From Zizania palustris (taxonomy: Eukaryota > Streptophyta > Magnoliopsida > Poales > Poaceae): 64,000 nucleotides of DNA. The notes under the pieces were generated by a model, which saw nothing but the letters and a program-made list of their open reading frames with translations, did no database searches and had not been told where the DNA came from. The DNA is taken from positions 63,036,642 through 63,100,641 of the forward strand of contig JAAALK010000283.1 of the NCBI GenBank assembly GCA_019279435.1. The letters run 5' to 3'. Shown here one piece after another: positions 11,130 through 21,442 of the stretch. Positions within the stretch are counted from its first letter, which is position 1; each line of letters starts with the position of its first letter. Both the position numbers and the translations under genes were made by a program.

Positions 11130-11495
11130 TATATTTTAGTAGTTCATGATGTTTAGTTACATTATTAATGTGTAATTTTACATGTAAATCATTTTAATCA
11201 TAAAATTTTGTAATGTTTATATTAAAAATATATATTTTTTAATTACACTAAATAATAAGTATATTTTATTAAAATTTCACCTTTTCAAATTTTACATGAA
11301 CTGATATGTTTTAATAGTATGGTAGGTAATATTCATTCAAAGTTAAACCAAGAAGCTGTGAAATCTAAGTTATATCAACTTTCAAATTTGTACTATAAAA
11401 ATCTACATATTCTAAAAAAGTCAAGTGACCAAAAAAAAGGTATCTCAGCTTCGGGCCACGAAAGTTAGTTCAAAAATCTGAACTAAACAAACCTA
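11130..11495. mobile_element. Long AT-rich MITE, inverse copy of 37375-37775
   Basis: About 370 bp of this region match the reverse complement of 37375-37775 with many small differences. Shared blocks include TACATGTAAATCATTTTAAT-like, AATTTTACATGAACTGATATG-like and GTTCAAAAATCTGAACTAAA-like segments. Ends of the 37-kb copy are roughly inverse to one another, as in a hAT-like MITE, but no target duplication was confirmed. Confidence 0.6.
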
Positions 11496-12722
11496 AATAT
11501 AGATGAGTTGATTATTCGTTCCAGTCTTGCCTGCACCGGACTGAAGTCACATATCTTGTGCTGCAGCTCCCCCAAAATTACAAAACATATCATAGGGTTG
11601 TCAAAAATGATTGGATCGAGCGTACACGCATCTTGAGTTAGGATGGTGGCATGCAGCCTACACGCATAAATCCAAGGCTAATTATCCCTGCACGGTTGTT
11701 GATGTACTTCCTGGCCCCTCGACAAGCAGAGGCCAGATGCAGACAGTCCGTGGCTCCGTGCGAAGCATGCCGCTCCTTCTCCGATTCGGGAACTCGGATT
11801 TTGAGCAGTTATTGCGGTTGCACGCGTGATTGCGTCGTTATCTTTCCCTGGATTTTTTTTTTCTCAGACACCTAATTATTGGGTAGGCTGGACGAAAAGG
11901 ACGACTACTATTAAAGGAGCAGCGCCCATCGAATTGGAGGAATTCAGAAACACTTTCGTGTTCGTATTGTTCCAGATGATTTGGTATGTCGGCACCATTA
12001 TCTACGAACTCAATAAAGCATATACCAAGTATATAGATAGAAAAAATAAAATTGTAATTATATAATTTTAATTTAGATAAAAATTGAGGATTATTTACAC
12101 TCATATCTTAGATGACATTGATCTAAAATGACCCTACGTATCCTTAAGCTAGAATAATGATGCGAATAATAAATTATTAATAGAAAAGTACTAATATTTA
12201 ATATATGAAAATAATATTAGTGGATTTATTATAAAAATTACTTTAATATGCTTGCGTTTTTTAATATTTTTATAAATATGTATAAAAATATGTGTATCTG
12301 ATCGAGACCACATGTTGCCGTCTAAAAAGTCATCGGTTTCACAAACAGTAACGCAGTCAAAGTTTCTAGATGGAGTACCGTTGCCCTAATTAATCTCAAG
12401 TATTGTTGCCCCTAATGGATGCTACTTACCCCTGAGAGCCACGTTTCCACATCTTTGATGAGTTGCATACTTGCATCTCATATACATGATCTAATTGAAT
12501 AATACGGTAAGACCATCTCTCCAATATTGCTTAGTGTTAATAAGCATGTTTAGGATAAAAAAATTGAACATTTCTTAAGAGCTGTATATGTTTTAATGTA
12601 AAAATACGTAGCGGTATTATGTTTGTTAGTTAATTTATTGATGCAACTAACTTGACTTGTATGCATTAATATATTTGAAAAAGCGGTGCTATGTAAGTAA
12701 CCATCAGGAGCTGACGCCATCA
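11496..12722. other. Intergenic, AT-rich
   Basis: No gene is supported. Frames of 60-90 codons here lack domains and codon bias. A segment near 12070-12125 (AAAAATTGAGGATTATTTAC) resembles part of the foldback MITE seen at 41806-41962. Confidence 0.4.
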
Positions 12723-12725
12723 TAA

Positions 12726-13066
12726 GGCTATTCACAATGGGGTTTCATGGTATTAATTACCATGACACATCAGATTTTTTGCCGACATACATTCAATTAA
12801 TGAGAGAAGAGAAGAAAATAGTGTCATTACCATGACATGATGCTAACCTATTTCCAAACGGATGAAACGAAATGAAACGCTCAATGTGAGCCAAATCGTT
12901 TCATCAGAGAGAGGGTATTTCATGAGAGCTACTTACATTTAATTACACTGGTTAGCTTAGGAAATAGTGAAATGAAACTCTCCACAGAGAGAGTATTTAA
13001 TTTAGTTGCAAAACTGATGTCACCTTTTAAAAAATAGTATTATGAAACCCACCACTGTGAATAGCC
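12726..13066. mobile_element. Tourist-like MITE, 341 bp, TSD TAA, mPing-like ends
   Basis: The element starts GGCTATTCACAATGGGGTTT and ends AAACCCACCACTGTGAATAGCC, giving terminal inverted repeats of about 20 bp. Direct TAA duplications lie at 12723-12725 and 13067-13069. The first 15 bases match the mPing end (GGCCAGTCACAATGG) at 12 positions, which places it in the PIF/Harbinger group. It has no coding capacity. A diverged copy is at 5501-5865. Confidence 0.9.
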
Positions 13067-13069
13067 TAA

Positions 13070-13672
13070 CCATTCCCTCTCCCGGCGTTAAGCATAAAAA
13101 AATCAATATTCTCTAAAAGTGTTGCCGACTCTAGCAATAGCTCTAGTTAGAAGGATCCGAACCTTCTTCCGTTCATGTTTGAAAATCAAACTCTACTTGG
13201 CTTGCCTATATAGTTTTGATCAGTAAGTACGTAATCAATCGGTCATGCATCTATCAAGATTAAGATACAATTTTGAGTCATGTTTACATCACTTATAAAC
13301 ACTACACTACTTTTTAATAGATAGTTTTTTTAAAAAATAAATATGTATCTAATCACCTATATTCTCGCTATTTTCTCTCACGATCTCATCTTTTCTTCTT
13401 TGATATCATGTAGAACTGATTTCTTATGTAAGACACTGTTTTTCTCTCACACCTCAATAAATTACTAGTCACATTATTTTTCCGTTGACGTGCTAATAAA
13501 ATTATTGCTAAGAAATCGTACTAGCATTGTCACCGTCGTTAATCTCACTCGCATATATTATACTAGTATTATATACACTACATAACGTTGAACAAACAAC
13601 AATTATGAGACAATACAATTATGAAACATGGGTGGACAGCGGCGAGCGGAAGTTGTGAGTACGGTTTGGGAT
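13070..13672. other. Intergenic flank of a CACTA insertion
   Basis: AT-rich sequence ending in a GC-rich patch (13630-13672) that continues on the other side of the CACTA element at 15387, so the two parts were one contiguous stretch before insertion. I do not recognise that pre-insertion sequence. Confidence 0.45.
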
Positions 13673-15386
13673 CACTACAACAAAACAGGGAACTTCCGTA
13701 CGACGGAAGAAGCTAACTTCCGTCGGCAAAAGGCTAACTTCTGTCGGCATTTGGCCGACGTAAGCGGGTAGATGGAAGTTAGCTAACTTCCGTCGGCCAA
13801 CACCGAACTCTGCCACGTCAGTAGAGGGGCGCTAACTTCCGTCGGCCAGCCTGGCCGGCGAAAGTTTGGGGCACCTAACTTCCGTCGGCTTTGGCCCTAG
13901 CCGACGGAAGTTAGCCTTCTGTCCACGTGGCCGAAAGCAGCTAACTTCCGTCTGCTATGGTCAAAGCCGACAGAAGTTAGCTGGTATTTTTTTGTTTTTT
14001 CCTGGTTCCCCTACTCACACTCACATCCAACCACAATTTCAATCACATTCACATATGACATCCAAAATCACATTCAAACTTCACATATAACATCCAAAAT
14101 CAATCTCACATCCAAATTCACATCCAAACTTCACACATCACATCCAAAATCATATAATATAACTGAATTCACATCCAAAGTCACAATACACATCTGAATT
14201 CACATATAACATCCAAATTCACATACAAAGTCACATAACACAGCGAGAGCCACATACAAAGTCACATTTGTCTATATACTCACTGATCGCCCACATTTGG
14301 GTCATGGGCGCCGTCGCCGCCTCCCGCTTCAACCACATTTAACCCGAAGGCTCCATCCTGACCAGGCGTATGGAAACTCTGAAGAAATAAACAAAATTAC
14401 AGAACGAACTCAACTACCCTTTTAAACGCTAACTTAAGTATCTGAAGTAACGATATGTCAAGAGGTACCTCAGGTGATGTAGGAGGTAGTGGTGGTGGCG
14501 GGGGAGGTAGTGGTTGGAACAAAGACATGTCAAATCCACCATGTTGCTAGGCTAGTTGCTACACATGTTGTAATGTAATCAGTTAGTTCTAAACCTATTT
14601 CTGAATACTTTTTAACTGCAACACTGTAAACTAAACTTACTTGGATCATCGCCTGCTGTTGTGCTAAGCAGGCGGTATAGTACTCTTGTTGTTGCCTACT
14701 GTGCTCGTCGCGCCGCCTCATTTCCTCCCTCAGCCGAGCCACCTCCGGGTTTTCTTCTGAGCGACGACGGCTGGAGCCAACTCCGACGGAGCTCTGCGAC
14801 GACTGAGCTGACTTCTGAGCTGACTTCTGAGCTCTCACCGCTCTCGAGTCAATAACTCTATTGAACATGGAGTACCTGCAACATTGAATGAGTTAGTTAC
14901 CATCACAATACCATACACAAAACATTGATAAAAACATTGTCTCACCGTCCATGGCTTTTTCCACCTCCGCTGGAGTACACAGCCATTTGGTTGACATGTT
15001 CTCTCCATCAATCATAGTTTTCTCCATGGAGTCGAACCATGTGTTCACCATATTGCGCCTTCAAAAAACAACATGTCCGATTAGACGGAGAAAAATGAAA
15101 TTACGCAAACTCTTAACATTGCTAACATCTCACCAAATGGTTCGTGACTGTCTGGCTACACAAGACATCTGGCTGTGTAGGATCTCTTACTTTGTGACCA
15201 GAGGTATACACCTCTATGTCACTTGGCACGTTGCCAGATTTAGCTTCCTGTACAATAGAAATGAGTTAGTCGCATTACAATGTATCTATAGAAAAGCCGA
15301 TGAAAGTTAGCTTAACTTCCGTCGGCATTTCCGAAAGCCGACGGAAGTTAAAATTGCCAACGAAAATTTCATGTTTTCTTGTAGTG
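13673..15386. mobile_element. CACTA (En/Spm) element, 1714 bp, TSD GAT
   Basis: The left end CACTACAACAAAACAGGG and the inverse of the right end (CACTACAAGAAAACATG) form the terminal inverted repeat. The 3-bp direct duplication GAT lies at 13670-13672 and 15387-15389, which fixes both borders. Subterminal repeats of GCTAACTTCCGTCGGC and its inverse are dense at 13690-13980 and return at 15295-15350. These are the typical transposase-binding arrays of CACTA elements. The interior keeps only the 3' part of a transposase gene on the minus strand, so the element is non-autonomous. Confidence 0.93.
14284..15252 (-). pseudogene. 3' fragment of En/Spm-type plant transposase
   Basis: The minus strand shows successive exon-like pieces. 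From about 15252 comes a GNVPSDIEVYTSGHK-type segment. 15060-14945 gives NMVNTWFDSMEKTMIDGENM. 14868-14641 gives a charged coiled-coil segment with SRRRSEENPEVARLREEMRR and a Gln-rich tail. 14520-14465 gives a Pro-rich stretch ending PPTSPE, followed by a GTACC donor. About 14380-14284 gives a terminal exon ending HDPNVGDQ and a stop. This order fits the C-terminal part of Ptta/En/Spm (Transposase_24-like) proteins. The catalytic half is missing. Exon joints were placed by eye. Confidence 0.65.
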
Positions 15387-15389
15387 GAT

Positions 15390-17081
15390 GAAGGTGGCGA
15401 TGATGATCTGATGGCCGGGGATCCGATCGGAGAGGTGGTCGGGGACGGGGAGGGAACATCGTGTGTACTTGATGGAGTCGACAATGAAGACATATGCGGC
15501 TAATGACGATGAGGGCAGGCGGCGGGGGAGCAACAACACACAAAGTGGACTTATGTTCTCAATGCTAGGGCTGAAATTGATGTCAGGATTAAGCCATGAA
15601 CTCCAAATTTTATAGGGAGACACCAAAAAAGAAAATGAATGGTATGAAAGGAATTCCAATGCTTTTAAAAATAATATTATGTCATGAATACATTATTTAT
15701 TTATTATTTTTATATAAAACTAATTATATTTCTATACATATGATCAATATTTTATATATTAATGATTTTCATATAAAACAAATTAGCTTTCATGTATTGA
15801 TGATTTTTATATATTAAAAAATTTCATATAAAACATATGAACTATCATATATTGATAATTTTCATATATTAATAATTGTCATATAAAACATAGATCAGAT
15901 TTTATATAAAAAAAGCTGACCCAACGACAGAAAAAGAAGAGGAGGTCATAATGAATCGACTGAGCCAAGGAGAGAGAGAAATCCCATAACTATGATTTTT
16001 TAGATGTAAATGAAACGTTATGATTTATGACACTGCATATATGGATATATGTATCGAGCATTCGCCTGTCGCATGTGATTGTGCAACAGCCGCGACTTAA
16101 ATTTAGCGACGCGATCTCCGTGGCGGTCGAGGGCATTGACCCCGCGCGCCGCGCGCGAGCACCGACCGCGACCATCTTTGTCGCGCCAGCTTAATTTGGG
16201 TTGCCGCCTTGCCGTGCCGGCGCCGCCCACCGTGCGCGGCACCGGCATCACGCGCGCGCTGAATTTGTCTTCGCCGGCGGGAGACCCTGCACCACTCGTA
16301 TTATTTCCAGTGACGACGGAACTAAGAAATAGTCAGCTCAGCCCACGCGCACATGCATGATGTCGTATGCGTTTGGTTGATAGGGAGGTGCACGCGCAGA
16401 TCTAGCTAGCTAGCTATCTATCGGCTGGCTTGCCGTACGTCTCGATCTCTGCGTGCTGTGTGCGCGCTGAGCCAGCAGCCGACCCAACGGTTAAAAGACT
16501 TTGACTCGTACGTCCAGCTGTGGATGTGTGGTTAATGGTTATAGTACGTACGTACACCAGCTTGCGCACAGTTGCACGGTTGACCAAGTCTTGCTCAAAC
16601 AACATATATTGACGTAAAAAGGGGTCAAATTAATTAAATCAAACCAGCTAGAAGCAACATGTTAGTATATGTTACGTTTGGTCTGACTACGAATTGAAGA
16701 GCCGGATCTACGTACCCAAGGCGATACCAGTTGCACGTTTGCAGATGACCTTTTTGTACGGGAAATTTTAACAGTATTAATTACGACGGTACACGTATCT
16801 CTATGGAGAAATATGCAATTATACTGATAAGTGCAAGAAAAAATAAGTTAGTATATTTTCACCGGTCAAACAGGTACTTCTATTTAAAAATATAAGTCAT
16901 TTTAATCTTATCTAGAATCAAAATCTGGAAACGAACGAAGTATATACTAATTAACATTAGTAGAAATTAGTGTATGAGTCGTCACATTCCAAGGACCAAT
17001 AAGATAGTCAGTTAGCAGTTAGCGGTGTGTGTGTGAGCTGCTTGTGACTAACTTGCAATTTTTTTCTATATAGAAAGCTTG
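15390..17081. other. Intergenic between two CACTA elements
   Basis: 15390-15600 is the GC-rich right part of the locus split by the first CACTA element. 15690-15920 is AT-rich, with a degenerate tandem unit of about 25-50 bp (variants of ATTGATGATTTTCATATA and CATATAAAACA). 16080-16330 is GC-rich without a recognisable gene. Near 16865-16945 a short segment (ATAAGTCATTTTAATC, then AACGAACGAAGTA) looks like a broken Stowaway end. Confidence 0.4.
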
Positions 17082-19587
17082 CACTACCAAACGAAGTGTT
17101 TGACGAGTGTCTCAGATTTTGCCGAGTATTTTTCAAAAAACACTCGGCAAACAAGTTACTAACGGACGTCGTCACGACGTTTTTGCACGTAAAAAGAGAG
17201 TATGTTTGCCGAGTGTTTTTAAAAAAACACTCGGCAAACCCATTTTTTTATTTTTTTTCTGGCCCATTGTTTCGAGTCTATATGATATTTTCAATTTGAT
17301 TTTAACTTGAAATTTTTTATACAATAAAAACACAACATATATTATCTCATGTAAAAATTACACATTTTTTGGTTCAGTTTGTTATTTTTAAATTATTAAG
17401 TATGTTTCTAGGATATAAATTGAAATAGGTGAAATTTGAACTACAAGTGCCTAAAATAATAAACCAAAAATTATGGAAAAATCATATTCATGTTTTAAAG
17501 TCTATTTATGATACTTATAAACTTAATTAAAATAAATTTTGAACAATTTAGGGTGTGACGCTCATTCAACAACGTGAAGCTTAATAGTTTTTTAATTATA
17601 AAAAATCAACTAAAGTCTAAAAAACATGAGACTTGTCATGGTGTTATTATATTATAAATAGATGCTGTGATAAAAATTTAAAAATATTTAGATAAAATCA
17701 TCACATAGAGTGTTTAGAAATCGTAGATTATCAGAGAAATGATTAGGGTTTAGAGAAGAAATGAGATAGGTTTGAAAGAAGTTTGATAGATAAATTATTT
17801 TTTGTACTTGAAATTTTTTCTACAATAAAAAAACACATATTATTTCATGTAAAAATTAAACATTTTTTGATTCAGTTTGTTATTTTTAAATTATTAAGTA
17901 TGTTTCTAGGATATAAATTGAAATAGGTGAAATTTGAACTACAAGTGCCTCAAATAATAAACAAAAATTTATAAAAAAAATTATATTCATGTTTTTAAGT
18001 CTATTTAGAGTTCTTATCAACTACATTGAAAGAAATTTTGAACAATTTAGGTTGCGACACTTATTCGACAACGTGAAGCTTAATAGTTTTTTAATTATAA
18101 CAAAATCAAATTAACTCTAAAAAACATTATACTTGTCATGGTGTTATTATATAATGCATAAATGCTATGATAAAAATTTAAAAATATTTCAAGAAAATTA
18201 TCACGTATAGTGTTTAGAAATAGGAGATTATGAGAGAATTAATTAGGGTTTAAAGGAGAAATGTGATATGTTTGAAAGAAGTTTAATAGATAAATCATTT
18301 TTTATACTTGAATTACTTTCTACAATCAAAACACAACACATATTATCTCATGTAAAAATTCCATATTTTTCGAGTTCAATTTGTTATTTTTAAATTATTA
18401 ACTATTTTTCTAGAATTTAAATAAAAATAGATTAAATTTGAACTGCAATTGCACGAAATAATAAACAAAATATTATTAAAAAAACATATTTATGTGGTTG
18501 AGTTTATTTTTAGTCCTTATATACTATAGTTGTACCATTTTCATCAACGAAAAGATTGTAAACCAAATTATACAAAATTTTAAAAAATAAAAAACTCTTT
18601 GCCGAGTGCCAAATTTGAGGCACTCGGCAAATATGCTGGGTTTACCGAGTGCAACACTCGGCAAACCGAAAAATTCCTTTCCCGCACAGTTTTTCCGCAA
18701 ATTTTCAAAACTGGCGCACTTTTTTTCAAATTTTTCACACACCTTTTAAAATCCCCTCACCTCCCTCCACTCTCTTCCCTCTCCTCTCTCCCTTCCTCCC
18801 ACCGGCTCCCTCCCGCCGCCTTGGCTTCGCCCCATCGCCGCCGCGGCCGCTTCCCCGGCCGCCGCCCCAGCCGCTTCCCCGCCCCGCTCCTCCCCGATCG
18901 CGCCGCCCTGGCCGCGCCGCCCCGGCCGCCCTTGCCCTAGTCCGCCCCGGCCTCCCCTGCAGCTCTGCACGGTGCCGCCCCCGCCCCGGCCACCCCGGGC
19001 CCACGTCGCCCCGGCCCCGCGCCGTCCCGACTACCCCGGCCGCTCCGCACGACGCCGCCCCGGACGCTCCGCACGGCGCCGCCCCCGTCACGGCCGCCCC
19101 GGCCCCAGCCGCCCCCACCGCCCTGCTCGAAGCCGCCCGCGTCGCCCCGGCTGCCCTGCGCCGCCCCGCCCCGGCCGCTCCGCCTCGGTCGCCCCGGCCG
19201 CTCCTCCCGGCGCCGCCTCGGCACAGCTCCGCCCCGGCCGCGCCGGCCCCGCGCCGCCCCGGCCCTGCACCACTCCGGCTTTTTCTGTTTTTTTTAATTT
19301 TCTGAGTTTTACTTTGCCGAGTGCTACATTTTGACACTCGGCGAACTCAACGTCACGGCCGTTCGAGGCCCATCAAGCTACTTTTGTTTGCCGAGTGTTG
19401 TCTGTGGCACTCGGCAAAAAGTTAACCGAGTGCCTGACAAAAAACACTGGGCGAACCCGTGTTCACCGATAGCGTTTTTGCCGTGTACTGTTCGCCGAGT
19501 GCAACACTCGGCGAAGCCCTTGCCGAGTGCAAATAAGACTTCACCAAGTGTTTTTGGCACTCGCCGAATATTTCTTCTCCCGTAGTG
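17082..19587. mobile_element. CACTA (En/Spm) element, 2506 bp, TSD TTG, non-autonomous
   Basis: The left end starts CACTACCAAACG, the right end finishes CTTCTCCCGTAGTG, and TTG is duplicated at 17079-17081 and 19588-19590. Subterminal repeats of the TTTGCCGAGTGT / ACACTCGGCAAA type occur at 17110-17245 on the left and at 18597-18670 and 19312-19560 on the right. No transposase is encoded. The interior consists of a 500-bp tandem repeat (17305-18560) and an extremely C-rich tract (about 18745-19290). Confidence 0.93.
17305..18560. repeat. 500-bp tandem repeat inside the CACTA element, about 2.5 units
   Basis: The word ACTTGAA, followed by a T-rich run and TACAAT-AAAA, begins at 17305, 17806 and 18306, giving periods of 501 and 500 bp. 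Matching blocks follow in the same order in each unit: TATTATCTCATGTAAAAATT-like, TTTGTTATTTTTAAATTATTAA, and GTGAAATTTGAACTACAAGTGCC-like. Each of the first two units also ends AGAAGTTT-ATAGATAAAT-ATTTTTT. The third unit is truncated and more diverged. No coding potential is seen. Confidence 0.9.
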
Positions 19588-21235
19588 TTGGCTACAAATA
19601 AGGTCACGGTGCGCTCGTGCATAGTTAGTTGTCGAATTATAATGCATTTTCTACATACATGCAAACTTTCTCTTCGATCGTGTTGAATGCCGTGTTGAGC
19701 AAAGATCTGCGCGGTTTTATTCGATATTTTAGTATAGTTCTCGTGTGTTGTAATTTTTAAAAATAAGATGCATTGTTACAATATTTCATACTTACTTTGT
19801 TAACTTTTATCTTAATATTTTATCATTTTTTTATTCAAAAAATGAAAGTATTTTAAGTATAACTTATATTTTTATATATTTGTATTTTTTTTTTGAATAA
19901 AATGAATGGTCAAACATTGAGATAAAAGTCAACTATATCATTTAAAAGTTAACGAAGGGAGTGGTTACTTTCTAAACTCATAGAATATTTTATATTATTT
20001 ATTAATTTCTAAAATCCTTGAAATTTTCAAAAAAAAATCAAAAATCCAAATCGTATCATTTTTTGCATAAAGGACAAACTATTCATTTATTTTGATTCTT
20101 CCTTTTCTCTCTCTCTTCTTTTCGTTTTCTTCCTTTCTTTTTATTTTCAACCCATGCACTATGCACTATGCAATGCCATTTGTCCAAATTCCAATACTCA
20201 CGATCGGTGAGGTATCCTTTCTTTTTTAGTCTAAAAGTTTAGTCTCGTCACATCAAATATTTGGATGTTATTTTTGAATATTAAATTTGACAATGTGATG
20301 CTATAGTAAATATTTGCTAATCATGAATTAATTAAGCTTAATAAATTTGTATCGTGAATAATCCTCTAATTCTGCAATTATTTTTATAATTAGTTCATTT
20401 TTAATCGTTCAAATTAATATCCAAACATTCAATGTGACACAGACTAAACTTTAGTCCATGAAACCAAACGCCCACTAATCTACTCCGGGACACCTTTATT
20501 TCACTCCTATTTTAAGGTAAATATACAAACTAGTCACTATTTTAAGCAAACTCTAGGTGTCAAGTGCATTTAATACAAATATTTTTTCCTATTTTCATAG
20601 AGTGCATAGGATCTTAGATGGTACACATATACTAGCATGTGTACTTATTTATACGAAGGATCGATTTAGGTGTAGAAAGTCTACCACAACCTAAAATATG
20701 TTTGGAGCGGTTGATCTTGATCTAAGGTTGATATATAGAAACTGTTTATTTCAGCTTTTAGCAGCTAGAGATTCTCAGTAGCTAGCTAGTCTGAGTAGAT
20801 GATGTTTTCCAACTTCTGAATTCTAATTCATTTTCAGATTCTGCAGCTACTGATTTTTTACAATAAATTCAAAATATAGACCATTTGTTTTCGCATCAAA
20901 TTCTAGAAGCCGAACACCAACAGATCCATATTCTTGATCGAGGGAGGGTCCTGCCCATGATTATTTTGTCCTTCAAGATACACTTTTCACGTCCTAATGG
21001 CCTTAAAATACCATATAAGGTAGGATTGTCCACATCATGTTCTAATAGCTGCACATTTCTATTGCATTGTTAACTAATTAATGCATACAAAATAATATAG
21101 GTAAATATTTCATAGCTAATGCTAGATATGCAGCAATACCTGGTGTACTATCCTCGTATCGTGGTGTCGAGATCCGTTTGAAATTTTGAAATAAAAATTG
21201 TATTATTAAAAAAATCTCAATTCTAGGCCTACCTA
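19588..21235. other. Intergenic with MITE-derived segments
   Basis: 19789-19961 has inverse ends (CTTACTTTGTTAACTTTTA and AAAGTTAACGAAGGGAG), suggesting a diverged Stowaway-like element. 20221-20472 is a hAT-like MITE (listed separately). 20755-20890 resembles the GGGGAGCTTCT MITE family at 42038-42328 (shared CAGATTCTGCAGCTACTGA-like block). No gene is seen. Confidence 0.45.
20221..20472. mobile_element. hAT-like MITE, related to 22350-22693
   Basis: The left part (AGTCTAAAAGTTTAGTCTCG) and right part (GACTAAACTTTAGTCCATG, then AACCAAACGCCC) are roughly inverse. The interior shares the AATTAATTAAGCTTAATAAAT-like and GTGACACAGACTAAA segments with copies at 6325 and 22350. Edges are approximate. 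Confidence 0.55.
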
Positions 21236-21259
21236 AGCCCAAAATTACAGATATGGGCC
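21236..21259. promoter_or_regulatory. Two TGGGCY (site II) motifs upstream of CAP-G
   Basis: AGCCCA at 21236-21241 (TGGGCT on the other strand) and TGGGCC at 21254-21259 lie about 185-205 bp before the CAP-G start codon. Such site II elements bind TCP factors and are common in plant genes expressed in dividing cells. A functional role here is inferred from motif and position only. Confidence 0.45.
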
Positions 21260-21442
21260 GGGCCGGGCCGGCCTCGGCAGGTTACAGTTACACAACCCAT
21301 TATTACGAAAAAAAACTCAAAAATACCAAAAAAAAAGGCCATCCCCAGACCCCAGTAGCCGCTGCATCTCGCATTTTCCCTTCCCTCCCTGCGATTCAAA
21401 CTTCACTCCTCCCAAATTCCACCCACCCCTCTCGTCCCCACC

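Noticed and set aside
13690..13980. Regularly repeated CTAACTTCCGTCGGC units that could suggest a CRISPR-like array
   Set aside because: Unit orientation and spacing are irregular and they lie at a CACTA terminus; they are subterminal transposase-binding repeats in a plant genome.
18649..19305. A 218-codon plus-strand frame rich in Pro, Ala and Arg
   Set aside because: It is a by-product of the C-rich tract in the CACTA element; frames are open on both strands and there is no domain.
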